NCBI RefSeq assembly: GCF_023701695.1
Contig: NZ_JAJOZC010000001.1
Coordinates: 2,790,001-2,854,000 of the forward strand
Reading direction: 5' to 3'
DNA length: 64,000 bases
From: Streptomyces sp. RKAG290
Lineage (GTDB): Bacteria; Actinomycetota; Actinomycetes; Streptomycetales; Streptomycetaceae
Each line of letters starts with the position of its first letter. Within the stretch, counting starts at the first letter, position 1. Both the position numbers and the translations under genes were made by a program. A model generated the notes under the pieces. The model saw nothing but the letters and a program-made list of their open reading frames with translations. It was not told the DNA's origin and made no database searches. Positions 36,925-47,452 of this stretch are shown piece after piece.

Positions 36925-37568
36925 GCCTGCCGCCCGGACCCGCGCTGCCCGAGGAACTCCTGCTGCTCGCGCTGGACCCGCAGCGCGGGAAGCCGTACTG
37001 CCGCAACCGCTTCCTCGAGTACGCGATGGCCGGGGCGGCCCTGGCCGAACTGGAGCTCCAGGGCCGGATCGCCGAACAGCGCGGCCAGGTGCAGGTGGTC
37101 AACCCGCTGGAGCCGCCGGACCCGCTGCTCGCCGCGCTGATGCGGAGCCTGCCCGCGCCGGGGAAGAGCAGGTCCGGCTCCGGCGTGGCCGCCCGGCGCT
37201 GGGTGCGGCACACCGCGCGGCAGGTCGAGGGGATGTATCTGGACGCCCTGGTGCAGCGCGGCCTGCTGCGCCGGGAGACCCGCCGCTTCCTCGGCCTGCT
37301 GCCGTACCACCGCCACCCGGTGGTCGCGAAGGACCTGGCCGCCCAGGCCCGGCAGCGGTTCGCCGCCGCGGAGCAGGCCGGCTTCCCCGACCACCGCAGC
37401 CGGGCACTCGCCGCCCTCGTGTCGGCGGCCGGCCTCACCCGCTTCGTCGCCACCGGCCGCGGCAGCCGGGGCGCGATGCGCCACCTGATCCGCGAACAGT
37501 GGCCGGCGCACGCGGTGCACCGCAACGTCCGCCAGGACAGGTCCAACCAGTCGGGCGGCGGCGGGTAG
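36921..37568 (+). CDS. GOLPH3/VPS74 (GPP34) family protein
   Basis: A 215-residue all-alpha protein of the GPP34 group. Visible hallmarks are LPEELLLLALDPQRGKP at the start, the LEYAMAGAALAELELQGRI helix, and the later YLDALVQRGLLRRETRRFLGLLP. In eukaryotes this fold binds phosphatidylinositol 4-phosphate and glycosyltransferases; in actinomycetes it is widespread and mostly uncharacterised. The ATG at 36921 overlaps the fahA stop (ATGA), so it is co-translated with fumarylacetoacetase. The functional link is unknown and may be accidental. Confidence 0.9.
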   Translation: MSLPPGPALPEELLLLALDPQRGKPYCRNRFLEYAMAGAALAELELQGRIAEQRGQVQVVNPLEPPDPLLAALMRSLPAPGKSRSGSGVAARRWVRHTARQVEGMYLDALVQRGLLRRETRRFLGLLPYHRHPVVAKDLAAQARQRFAAAEQAGFPDHRSRALAALVSAAGLTRFVATGRGSRGAMRHLIREQWPAHAVHRNVRQDRSNQSGGGG

Positions 37569-37587
37569 GGTCCGCCCACCCCGGGGC

Positions 37588-37615
37588 GCCGGTGGCAGAT
37601 CTTCCCGCCACCGGC
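37588..37615 (+). terminator. Hairpin terminator after the GPP34 gene
   Basis: GCCGGTGGC (37588-37596) and GCCACCGGC (37607-37615) form a perfect 9-bp stem with a 10-base loop, 20 bases past the stop. Confidence 0.65.
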
Positions 37616-37700
37616 CACATCGCCGCAGGTCACAGCCGTACGCCGGGGGCGCCCAGGTGGCGCAACACTGCGGCAACACCAACTCCCGTACGGCGTCGGT

Positions 37701-38482
37701 ATGGTCCACCGCATGCCAGCCGAACGCATCCGCGAGCACACCGTGCCGGTCGCCGCCGCCCGCCGGCGCCGGCTGCGCGCGGACGGTGCCCGGCTCCTCG
37801 CCGACCTGCTGCGCCACCAGGTGCGCACGGGTGCGTTCCCGGGTGGCGTGCTGCCGTACGAGGACACCATCGGCACCGACTACCGCGTCTCCCGCAACAC
37901 CGTCCGCCAGGCCCTGGACCTGCTCCGCGGCGAGGGCCTGGTCGAGCGGCAGCCCGGGTCGGCACCGTCGTCGTCAGCGAGAAGTACCCGCACGCCCTGG
38001 ACCGGCTCCAGGGGCTCGCCGAGATCCTGCGCGAACACGGCAGGGTCACCAACGAGGTCCGTACCGTCGGGCCCGTCCCCGCACCCGCTCCCGTCGCCCG
38101 GCGGCTCGGCGTCGCCGAGCACACCGACGTGCTCTACATCGAGCGCCGCCGGCTGCTGAACGGGCTGCCGCTCTCCCTCGACCTCACCTACGTACCCATG
38201 GACATCGGGACCGGGCTGCTGGGCGCCGACCTGGAGAACACCGATGTGTTCCGGCTGCTGGAGTCCCTGACCGGGCAGCCGCTGGGCACCGCCGAGATCA
38301 CCCTGGAGGCCGTCAACGCCGACGCGCACTCCGCCGCCGTCCTGGAGACCCCGCGCGGCTCCGCCGTGCTGATGCTGGAGCGCCTCACCCATCTCGCCGA
38401 CGGGCGCCCGGTCGACCTGGAGTTCATCCGCTTCCGCGGCGACCGCATCAGCATGAGCGCCCTGCTGCACCGGTCCGGCTGA
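37701..38482 (+). pseudogene. GntR-family regulator (UTRA type), one frameshift, probably sequence error
   Basis: A GntR/HutC-type regulator. The first frame (37701 to about 37958) holds the winged helix-turn-helix, with LPYEDTIGTDYRVSRNTVRQALDLLRGEGLVERQPG. The frame is lost at the G run 37956-37958 and resumes as VGTVVVSEKYPHALDRL to the stop at 38482. That second part is the UTRA ligand domain with ADLENTDVFRLLESLTGQPLG and ..GSAVLMLERLTH. One restored G gives 260 residues. ATG 37701 and ATG 37713 are both possible starts. It stands first in the ferredoxin/ABC/flavoprotein cluster and is the obvious regulator of it. Confidence 0.88.
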
Positions 38483-38524
38483 CCGCTCCCTTCCCGCCTC
38501 ATCACCACCTACCTGGAGACCGCC

Positions 38525-38752
38525 ATGCCTCTGGCGCCCCAGCGGGCCGACGTGCCCGTGACCATCGACGAGTCGAAGTGCATCGACGGCTGCACGCTCT
38601 GCGTCGACATGTGCCCGCTCGACTCCCTCGCCATCAACCCGGAGAGCGGCAAGGCGTACATGCACGTGGACGAGTGCTGGTACTGCGGCCCGTGCGCGGC
38701 CCGGTGCCCCACCGACGCGGTCACCGTCAACATGCCCTACCTACTCCGCTGA
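38525..38752 (+). CDS. Small 2x[4Fe-4S] ferredoxin, AprB-like
   Basis: A 75-residue electron carrier. The ligands are C19-x3-C23-x2-C26-x3-C30 and C51-x2-C54-x2-C57-x3-C61, each followed by proline. The second motif, DECWYCGPCAARCPTDAV, closely resembles the second cluster site of adenylylsulfate reductase beta (AprB), where a CWxCxxC pattern is conserved. It is shorter than AprB, lacking its C-terminal arm. It lies 42 bases after gntR, with GGAGA before the ATG. The natural partner is the AprA-like flavoprotein four genes on. The function in sulfur metabolism is inferred from resemblance, not shown. Confidence 0.88.
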   Translation: MPLAPQRADVPVTIDESKCIDGCTLCVDMCPLDSLAINPESGKAYMHVDECWYCGPCAARCPTDAVTVNMPYLLR

Positions 38753-38767
38753 AAGGCCCGGTTCCCC

Positions 38768-40135
38768 ATGCGACGCAAGGCATTCGGCGCCCTGCTCGGA
38801 GCCGCCCTGCTGGTCCCGCTGACGGCGGGCTGCGGCAGCTCGGCGAGCGCGGGCGACAGCGGCACGGTCACGGTGACCGTCGGCTACCAGTCCCGGACGA
38901 TCAACACCGTCACGGCGGGCACCCTGCTGCGCTCCCTCGGCTACTTCGAGGACGAGCTGCGCAGCCGCGGTGAGCGGGACGGCATCACGTACAAGGTGAA
39001 GTGGCAGGACTACGCCACCGGCGCCCCGATCACCGCGCAGATGACCGCCGGGAAGATCGACATCGGCTCGATGGGCGACTTCCCGCTCCTGATCAACGCG
39101 GCCCGCGGCAAGCAGCTGAACCGCCCCACCCGGCTCGTCTCGGTCACCGGGTACAACCTGGCGGGCGGCCTCAACACCGTGGTCACCGGGCCGGACTCGG
39201 AGCTCCGCTCACTCACCGACCTGCGCGGCAAGAAGGTCTCCACGAGCGTCGGCTCGGCGGCCGACGGCACTCTGGTCCGCGCCCTCCAGCAGGCCGGCCT
39301 CGACCCGGAGAAGGACATCCGCAAGCTCAACCAGCAGCCCGCGGTGGGTGCTTCGGCGCTCCAGGCGGGCAGCGCGGACGCCCTCTCGCAGTTCGTCGCC
39401 TGGCCGGGGCTGCTCGCCTTCCAGGGCCGCGCCAAGGCGCTGTACGACGGCGCCGAGCTGAAGCTGCCGACCTTCCACGGGGTCACGGTCGGCCAGGACT
39501 TCGCGAAGAAGCGGCCCGCCGTCGTGGCGGACTTCCTCCGCGCCCAGGGCCGGGCGACCGACTACCTCCACCAGCACCCGGTGGCGGCCTCCGAGTCGGT
39601 CGCGAAGGCCACCGGGCTGCCGGCCGAGGTCGTCCACCTCTACAACGGCGCCCAGGGCATCGCCACCTTCGACACCACACTGAAGCCCGCACTGATCGCG
39701 GCGCTGAAGAAGGACGTCCCGGTGCTGCGCTCGGCGAAGCTCGTCGGCGACGTCGACGTCGACGCCTTCGTCGACGACAGCTACCTGAAGCGGGTGTACG
39801 GCGCCGGCTACGCGAAGGCCCTCGCCGCCGGTCCGCCCGCCCGGCGCGGCGGCGAGGTGTGGCTCAAGGGGAAGGACACCACGACCGCGTATCCCACCCC
39901 CACCGCACTGCTGCGGTACGTGGCCACGCACCGCGACGCGGTCCGGGTGGCGTACGTCCCCGACGCGGGCACCGGCACGCTCTGGTTCGCGGACCGGGCG
40001 GTGTGGGTCTCGGACGGGGCCGAACTGCGGCCCTTCGTCACCGGGTCCGCGGCCCGGGCCTACGTGTCGGCCCACCCCGGCTCCCGGACCGTCCCGTACG
40101 CCACCGCCCTGGACAAGGCCCGGTCCGCCTCATGA
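38768..40135 (+). CDS. ABC substrate-binding lipoprotein (SsuA/NrtA/TauA type) with extra C-terminal domain
   Basis: A 455-residue lipoprotein. The signal peptide ends in lipobox LTAGC (18-22), so C22 is lipidated and the protein is held outside the membrane. Residues about 35-340 are the NMT1/SsuA-like solute-binding fold: KIDIGSMGDFPLLINAARG, LRGKKVSTSVGSAADGTLVRALQQAG and AVVADFLRA. About 90 residues follow (from GGEVWLKGKD, about 364) that usual SsuA proteins lack; these have WFADRAVWVSDGAE and SAARAYVSAHPGSRTV patterns faintly like NosL-type copper chaperones. It is followed, with an ATGA overlap, by the permease. Ligand unknown. Confidence 0.9.
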   Translation: MRRKAFGALLGAALLVPLTAGCGSSASAGDSGTVTVTVGYQSRTINTVTAGTLLRSLGYFEDELRSRGERDGITYKVKWQDYATGAPITAQMTAGKIDIGSMGDFPLLINAARGKQLNRPTRLVSVTGYNLAGGLNTVVTGPDSELRSLTDLRGKKVSTSVGSAADGTLVRALQQAGLDPEKDIRKLNQQPAVGASALQAGSADALSQFVAWPGLLAFQGRAKALYDGAELKLPTFHGVTVGQDFAKKRPAVVADFLRAQGRATDYLHQHPVAASESVAKATGLPAEVVHLYNGAQGIATFDTTLKPALIAALKKDVPVLRSAKLVGDVDVDAFVDDSYLKRVYGAGYAKALAAGPPARRGGEVWLKGKDTTTAYPTPTALLRYVATHRDAVRVAYVPDAGTGTLWFADRAVWVSDGAELRPFVTGSAARAYVSAHPGSRTVPYATALDKARSAS

Positions 40136-41003
40136 GCGGCCGGTGGTCGCTCGTGCGCCGGGCGCTCTCGCTGGTCGCGGTCCTCGGCCTCTGGCAGGCG
40201 CTGACCTCCTACGACATCAATCTGTGGCTGCGCTTCGAGCAGTTCCCGACCGTGACGGAGGTCGGCCGCGCCTTCGGTGACCGGATCTCCGGCGACGCGT
40301 ACTGGCAGGACCTGACCGACAGCCTGACCAGGATCGTCACCGGTTTCGCGCTGGCCGCCGTGCTCGGCGTCACCGTCGGCACGGCCGTGGCCCGCTCGCG
40401 CATCGCCGCCGATCTGCTCGGCCCGGTCCTCGAAGTGCTGCGCCCGGTCCCGGCGATCGCGCTCGTCCCGGTGGCGATCCTGCTCTTCCCCAGCAACGAG
40501 CAGGGCATCGTCTTCATCACCTGCACCGCGGCGTTCTTCCCCGTCATGGTCTCCACCCGGCACGCGGTGCGGGCGCTGACGCCGGTGTGGGAGGAGGCCG
40601 TCCTGACGATGGGCGGCGGACGGTGGCGCGTCCTGCGGTCCGTCGTCCTGCCCGGGGCGCTCCCCGGCATCCTGGGCGGCCTGTCCGTCGGGATCGGGGT
40701 GTCGTGGATCTGTGTGATCTCGGCCGAGATGATCTCCGGCGAGTACGGGGTCGGCTACCGCACCTGGCAGGACTACACCGTCGTCGACTACCCGGGCGTC
40801 TTCGTCGGCATGGCCACCATCGGTCTGCTCGGCTGGCTGACCTCGACGGCGGTCGAGCTGCTGGGCCGCAGGCTGACCCGCTGGCTGCCGCGCACGGAGA
40901 GCCGCCCGACAACTCCCGTACGCCGCCGGCCCGCCCCGGCCGTCCCCCGGCGGCGACCGCCGTCCCACTGGTCCGTACGGCAAAGGAGCGGGTGCGCCCA
41001 TGA
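40132..41003 (+). CDS. ABC transporter permease (SsuC/TauC type), 3' frameshift likely a sequence error
   Basis: About 290 residues (repaired) with six or so membrane helices. The core has PVPAIALVPVAILLFPSNEQG and the EAA loop EEAVLTMGGGRWRVLRSVVLPGALPGILGGL, as in sulfonate/nitrate/taurine permeases. As given, the frame has no stop until 45210. One missing C at 40905-40907 moves the end into a frame that terminates at 41001-41003, overlapping the ATPase start as ATGA, which is how its neighbours are joined. The membrane domain is unaffected; only about 32 C-terminal residues depend on this correction. ATG start overlaps the binding-protein stop. Confidence 0.9.
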
Positions 41004-41764
41004 CCACCGACACCTCCACGCCCGCCCCCCGGGGCGTGCGGCTCACCCTGCGGGGCGTCACCCTCGGCCGGGGCGGGGTGCCCGTCCTGGACGGGCTCGA
41101 CCTCGACGTCGTACCCGGCGAGATCCTCACCGTCGTCGGCCCGTCCGGCTGCGGGAAGTCGACTCTGCTGCGCACCCTTGCCGGGCTGCTCCCGGCGCTC
41201 GGCGGCGAGGTGAGCCAGGACGGCGAACCCATCACCGCACCCCGCGCCGAGCGGGCCCTCGTCTTCCAGGACGACGCACTGCTCCCGTGGCGCACGGTCC
41301 GCGCCAACGTCGAACTGCCCCTCGCCATCCAGGGGGTGGGGCGCGCCGAACGCCGCGCACGCGCCGGGTCCTGGCTGGCCCGGGTCGGCCTGGAGGAGCA
41401 CGGCACCAAGCTTCCGCACCGGATCTCCGGCGGCCAGCGCCAGCGCGTCCAGCTGGCCCGCGCGCTGGCCGCCGGGCCGCGCGCGGTCCTGATGGACGAG
41501 CCGTTCGGCGCGCTGGACGCCCAGACCAGGGCCGGGATGCAGCAGCTGCTGGTGGACGTGCTGCAGGGGACCGGCGCCACCGTCGTCTTCGTCACGCACG
41601 ACGTGGACGAGGCGCTGTTCCTCGGCGACCGCGTCGCGCTGCTCTCCACCGGCCGGGTGCTGCCCGTGCCACGCCCGCGCGAACGCGCCGCCCACACCGA
41701 TCCGGCCACGGTCGCGCTGCGCCGCGAGGTCCTCGAATCGCTCGCCCCCGCCCCCGCTGCCTGA
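41000..41764 (+). CDS. ABC transporter ATP-binding protein (SsuB/TauB type)
   Basis: A 254-residue importer ATPase. Walker A GPSGCGKST is at 47-55; the Q-loop FQDDALLPWRTV, signature ISGGQRQRVQLARAL, Walker B VLMDEPFGALD and switch histidine in FVTHDVDEALFLGDR follow in order. The LLPWRTV form after the Q-loop is typical of nitrate/sulfonate/taurine importers. It completes the importer with the preceding permease and binding protein. ATG start overlaps the corrected permease stop. Confidence 0.94.
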   Translation: MTTDTSTPAPRGVRLTLRGVTLGRGGVPVLDGLDLDVVPGEILTVVGPSGCGKSTLLRTLAGLLPALGGEVSQDGEPITAPRAERALVFQDDALLPWRTVRANVELPLAIQGVGRAERRARAGSWLARVGLEEHGTKLPHRISGGQRQRVQLARALAAGPRAVLMDEPFGALDAQTRAGMQQLLVDVLQGTGATVVFVTHDVDEALFLGDRVALLSTGRVLPVPRPRERAAHTDPATVALRREVLESLAPAPAA

Positions 41765-41790
41765 ACTCCCCTCTTCCGAAAGGCACCCCC

Positions 41791-44515
41791 GTGCAGATCC
41801 CCGCCCTCGCCGACGCCGAGGAAATCTCCTGCGACGTACTGGTCGTCGGCGGCGGTACGGCCGGCACGATGGCGGCCCTCACCGCCGCCGAGCACGGCGC
41901 CTCCGTCCTCCTGCTGGAGAAGGCGCACGTCCGCCACTCGGGCGCCCTCGCCATGGGCATGGACGGCGTGAACAACGCGGTGATCCCGGGCCGCGCCGAA
42001 CCCGACGACTACGTCGCCGAGATCACCCGTGCCAACGACGGCATCGTCGACCAGTCCACCGTCCGCCAGACCGCCACACGCGGCTTCGCGATGGTGCAGC
42101 GGCTGGAGTCGTACGGCGTGAAGTTCGAGAAGGACGAGCACGGCGAGTACGCGGTCCGCCAGGTGCACCGCTCCGGCTCGTACGTGCTGCCGATGCCCGA
42201 GGGCAAGGACGTGAAGAAGGTCCTCTACCGGCAGCTGCGCCGCCGCGAGATGCGCGAGCTCATCCGGATCGAGAACCGCGTCATGCCCGTGCGCATCCTC
42301 ACCGGCGACGACGGCCGGGCGATCGGGGCGGCCGGCTTCAACACCCGGTCGGGGCAGTTCGTCACCGTCCGGGCGGGCGCCGTCATCCTGGCCACCGGCG
42401 CCTGCGGACGGCTCGGGCTGCCCGCCTCCGGATACCTCTACGGCACGTACGAGAACCCCACCAACGCCGGTGACGGCTACGCCATGGCCTACCACGCGGG
42501 CGCCGAGCTGACCGGCATCGAGTGCTTCCAGATCAACCCACTGATCAAGGACTACAACGGCCCGGCCTGCGCCTACGTCGCCAACCCCTTCGGCGGCTAC
42601 CAGGTCAACCGGCACGGCGAACGCTTCGTGGACTCCGACTACTGGTCCGGGCAGATGATGGCCGAGTTCGCGGCGGAAGTGGCCTCCGACCGCGGCCCGG
42701 TGTACCTGAAGCTGAGCCATCTCCCCGAGGAGTCGGTCAGCGCGCTGGAGTCCATCCTGCACACCACCGAGCGGCCCACCCGCGGCACCTTCCACGCGGG
42801 GCGCGGCCACGACTACCGCACCCACGACATCGAGATGCACATCTCCGAGATCGGCCTGTGCGGCGGTCATTCGGCCTCCGGCGTCCGGGTCGACGACCGG
42901 GCCCGCACCACCGTGGACCGGCTCTACGCGGCCGGGGACCTGGCCTGCGTCCCGCACAACTACATGATCGGTGCGTTCGTCTTCGGCGACCTGGCGGGCG
43001 CGGATGCCGCCCGGTTCACCCCGTACGAGGGCGAGTTGCCCGCCGATCAGCTCGCCGCCGCCCACGAACTGGTCTACCGGCCGCTGCGCAACCCGGAAGG
43101 TCCCCCGCAGCCGCAGGTCGAGTACAAGCTGCGCCGCTTCGTGAACGACTACGTGGCACCGCCCAAGTCCGGTGCCCGGCTCTCGATCGCCCTGGAGTCG
43201 TTCGAGCGGATGCGCGCGGACATCGCGGAGATGGGCGCGAAGACCCCGCACGAGCTGATGCGGTGCGCCGAGGTGTCGTTCATCCGGGACTGCGCGGAGA
43301 TGGCGGCCCGCTCCTCGCTGGCCCGCACGGAGTCCCGCTGGGGCCTCTACCACGAGCGCACGGACCATCCGGAGCGGGACGACACGGACTGGTTCCACCA
43401 CCTGGACCTGTACAAGTCGGCTTCCGGCGCGATGGAGTTCACGGCCCGGCCGGTGGCGCCGTACCTGGTGCCGGTGGAGGGGTTCGCCCCGGCGGGCGGC
43501 CCGGTGCGGCGGATCGGCGAGGTGGAGCCGGAAGGGGTGGGGACGGCGGGTCCGCGTGACGCGGCGCCGGCTTCTGCCTCGGCTCGTACGCCTTCGCCTT
43601 CGCTCGACTCCCCCGTTGCTGTCAGCGCCACTTCCCCGCGCATCCTGGAGTTGCTGGCCCTCACGGACGGCGAGCCCGATCTGGCGGACCTGGCCCCCTA
43701 CCTGGCCGATCCCGACCCGGGCGTCCGCCGCGCCGCCGTCGCCGCGCTCACCGAGTCCACCCCACGGGGCGCCGGGCCCGCCCTGGCCACCGCGCTCGCC
43801 GATGCGGCCCCCACCGTCCGCGCGGCCGTCGCCGCATCCCTGCGCGAACTGGTCGAGGTACTGGAGCCCGAACCGGCGCTGCGGACGCCCCTGGTCACCG
43901 CGCTCGCCTCGGCCGACCCGGTGGTGCGGGCCGCCGCGCTGGACACCCTGCGGGCGCTGCGGCTGGGCAACGCGGAGCTGTACGCCCGCACACTCACCGA
44001 CCCGGATCTCGATGTGCGGGTAGAGACCGTCCGGGCCCTGGTGTCCGTGGACGCGGTGGACGGACTGGTCCGGGCCGCCGCCGACGCGTCCCGTGAGGTC
44101 CGGGTGGCCGTGGCGAAGGGGCTGGCCGCGGTCCGCTCCCCCGCCCCCGGCCCGCTCGCCCCACTGCTGGACGACCCGGACGCGCTGGTGCGGGCCGCCG
44201 CCTTGGCCGCGCTGGCGGAGACGGGGTGCCCGGCCCCGTACGCCGCGCGGGCAACCGCCGCGCTGGCGGACCCGGCCTGGCAGGTCCGGGCGGGCGCGGC
44301 GGCGGCGCTGTCCTCGGCGGACCCGGGGCAGGCGGTCACCCCGCTGGCCGGTGCGCTGGCCGACCCGAACGCGGACGTGCGCAAGGCGGCGGTGCTGGCC
44401 CTGCTGCGTCACCCGGGCGACTCGGCGGCGCGGGAGGCTCTTGCGGGGCGGTCGCGGACCCGGACGCGGATGTACGGGCCTATGCGGCCAGGGGATGGCG
44501 GTCAACGGCGCGTGA
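41791..44515 (+). CDS. AprA-like FAD flavoprotein fused to C-terminal HEAT repeats (3' end frameshifted)
   Basis: A cytoplasmic flavoprotein of the fumarate reductase/adenylylsulfate reductase alpha family. The FAD dinucleotide motif VVGGGTAG is at 18-25, then LLLEKAHVRHSGALAMGMDGVN, resembling AprA's substrate-side loop. Near 350-400 come EMHISEIGLCGGHSASGV and TTVDRLYAAGDLACVPHN, the second FAD contact. After a linker (about 575-615) rich in Ser, Ala and Pro come eight or so HEAT/PBS-lyase-type repeats (about 618-905) of the DPDPGVRRAAVAAL form. The GTG at 41791 follows AAAGG. Near the end the frame is lost at the G runs 44445-44448 and, probably, 44491-44494; with both restored, 908 residues end at 44515. 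Its likely electron donor is the AprB-like ferredoxin in this operon. Substrate unknown. Confidence 0.85.
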
Positions 44516-44601
44516 CTCGTTCACACGTTCAGGCAGGCCCGTGCCGGTTCCGGGCGGATACGCTGGACGGACCCGCCAGACTCCGGCCCATGGGAGCACT
44601 G

Positions 44602-45210
44602 ATGAGCGTCGAACCCGAGGCCCCCGAGCCGCGGTGGGCGGTCCCGCCCGTGGGCGGCTGGACCGCCGATGACCTGGACACACTCCCGAATCTGCCTCCG
44701 CACACGGAGCTGATCGACGGGAGCCTGGTTTTCGTGAGTCCGCAGACCCTTTTCCATTCGCGGGCGGTCGACTTCTTCAATTGGCAGTTGCAGTCGCTGG
44801 CTCCGCGGGACCTTGAAGTCGTGCGGGAATTCACCATCGACGTCGACTTCCAGAACCGGCCCGAACCCGATGTGGTCGTCGTCCGCGCGGAAGCGGTCGA
44901 GAGTCTGCGGCAGACGCGGTTCCCCGCGAGCAGCGTGCTGCTCGCGATCGAGGTCGTGTCCGACGAGTCCGTCACCCGGGACCGGGAGACCAAGCCCGTG
45001 AAGTACGCGCGGGCGAGGATCCCGCACTACTGGCGGGTGGAGAACCAGGACGGCCGCGCGGTCGTCTACGTGTTCGAGCTGGAGCCGGCCACCGGGGCGT
45101 ACACCTCCACCGGGATCTTCCACGACCGGATGAAGGTCTCCGCGCCCTTCCCCCTCGATCTCGACCTCACCGCGATCGTCTCGCGGCGCCGGGCGGCGGA
45201 CCCGCAGTAG
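44602..45210 (+). CDS. Uma2-family (DUF820) putative PD-(D/E)XK endonuclease
   Basis: A 202-residue member of the Uma2 group, very numerous in Streptomyces and of unknown role. The pattern HTELIDGSLVFVSPQ, PEPDVVVVR and LLAIEVVSDES gives the E, D and E positions of the nuclease-like core; the usual lysine after the last motif is not obvious. I chose ATG 44602 with GGGAG 6 bases upstream. The open frame runs back without stop into the flavoprotein gene, which would look like a fusion, but I attribute that to lost bases in the HEAT region. It probably has its own promoter in the 86-base gap. Confidence 0.85.
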   Translation: MSVEPEAPEPRWAVPPVGGWTADDLDTLPNLPPHTELIDGSLVFVSPQTLFHSRAVDFFNWQLQSLAPRDLEVVREFTIDVDFQNRPEPDVVVVRAEAVESLRQTRFPASSVLLAIEVVSDESVTRDRETKPVKYARARIPHYWRVENQDGRAVVYVFELEPATGAYTSTGIFHDRMKVSAPFPLDLDLTAIVSRRRAADPQ

Positions 45211-45234
45211 CCCCGCCGCACCCCGGCACCCCGC

Positions 45235-47319
<2,085 letters not shown>

Positions 47320-47390
47320 TGCTCTGTCCCCCGGTGTCTGTCCTGTTCCGTTCCGCACTCCCCTGCCACGATAGGCGCCACGTACGACAA

Positions 47391-47425
47391 CGCCGGACGG
47401 GCTTGACTTCCAAGCCCGTCCGGCG
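47391..47425 (-). terminator. Strong hairpin terminator ending the nuoA-N operon
   Basis: Perfect 15-bp arms at 47391-47405 and 47411-47425 with loop ACTTC, 28 bases past the nuoN stop and before recQ. It should end the 16-kb nuo transcript. Confidence 0.85.
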
Positions 47426-47452
47426 CCGTCGCAGCGGTGGTACGCCTGTGCC

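Noticed and set aside
39001..45210. One giant open frame of 2069 codons that would join permease, flavoprotein and Uma2 protein
   Set aside because: Its middle part runs out of frame through the ABC ATPase gene and reads as Arg/Pro/His-rich nonsense. The separate genes have their own starts and overlaps; the lack of stops is due to high GC and two or three lost bases.
41791..45210. A true AprA-HEAT-Uma2 fusion protein
   Set aside because: After 44445 the HEAT consensus continues only in another frame (AVADPDADVRAYAARG), while the through-frame is basic nonsense, and the Uma2 gene has its own ATG with a ribosome site.
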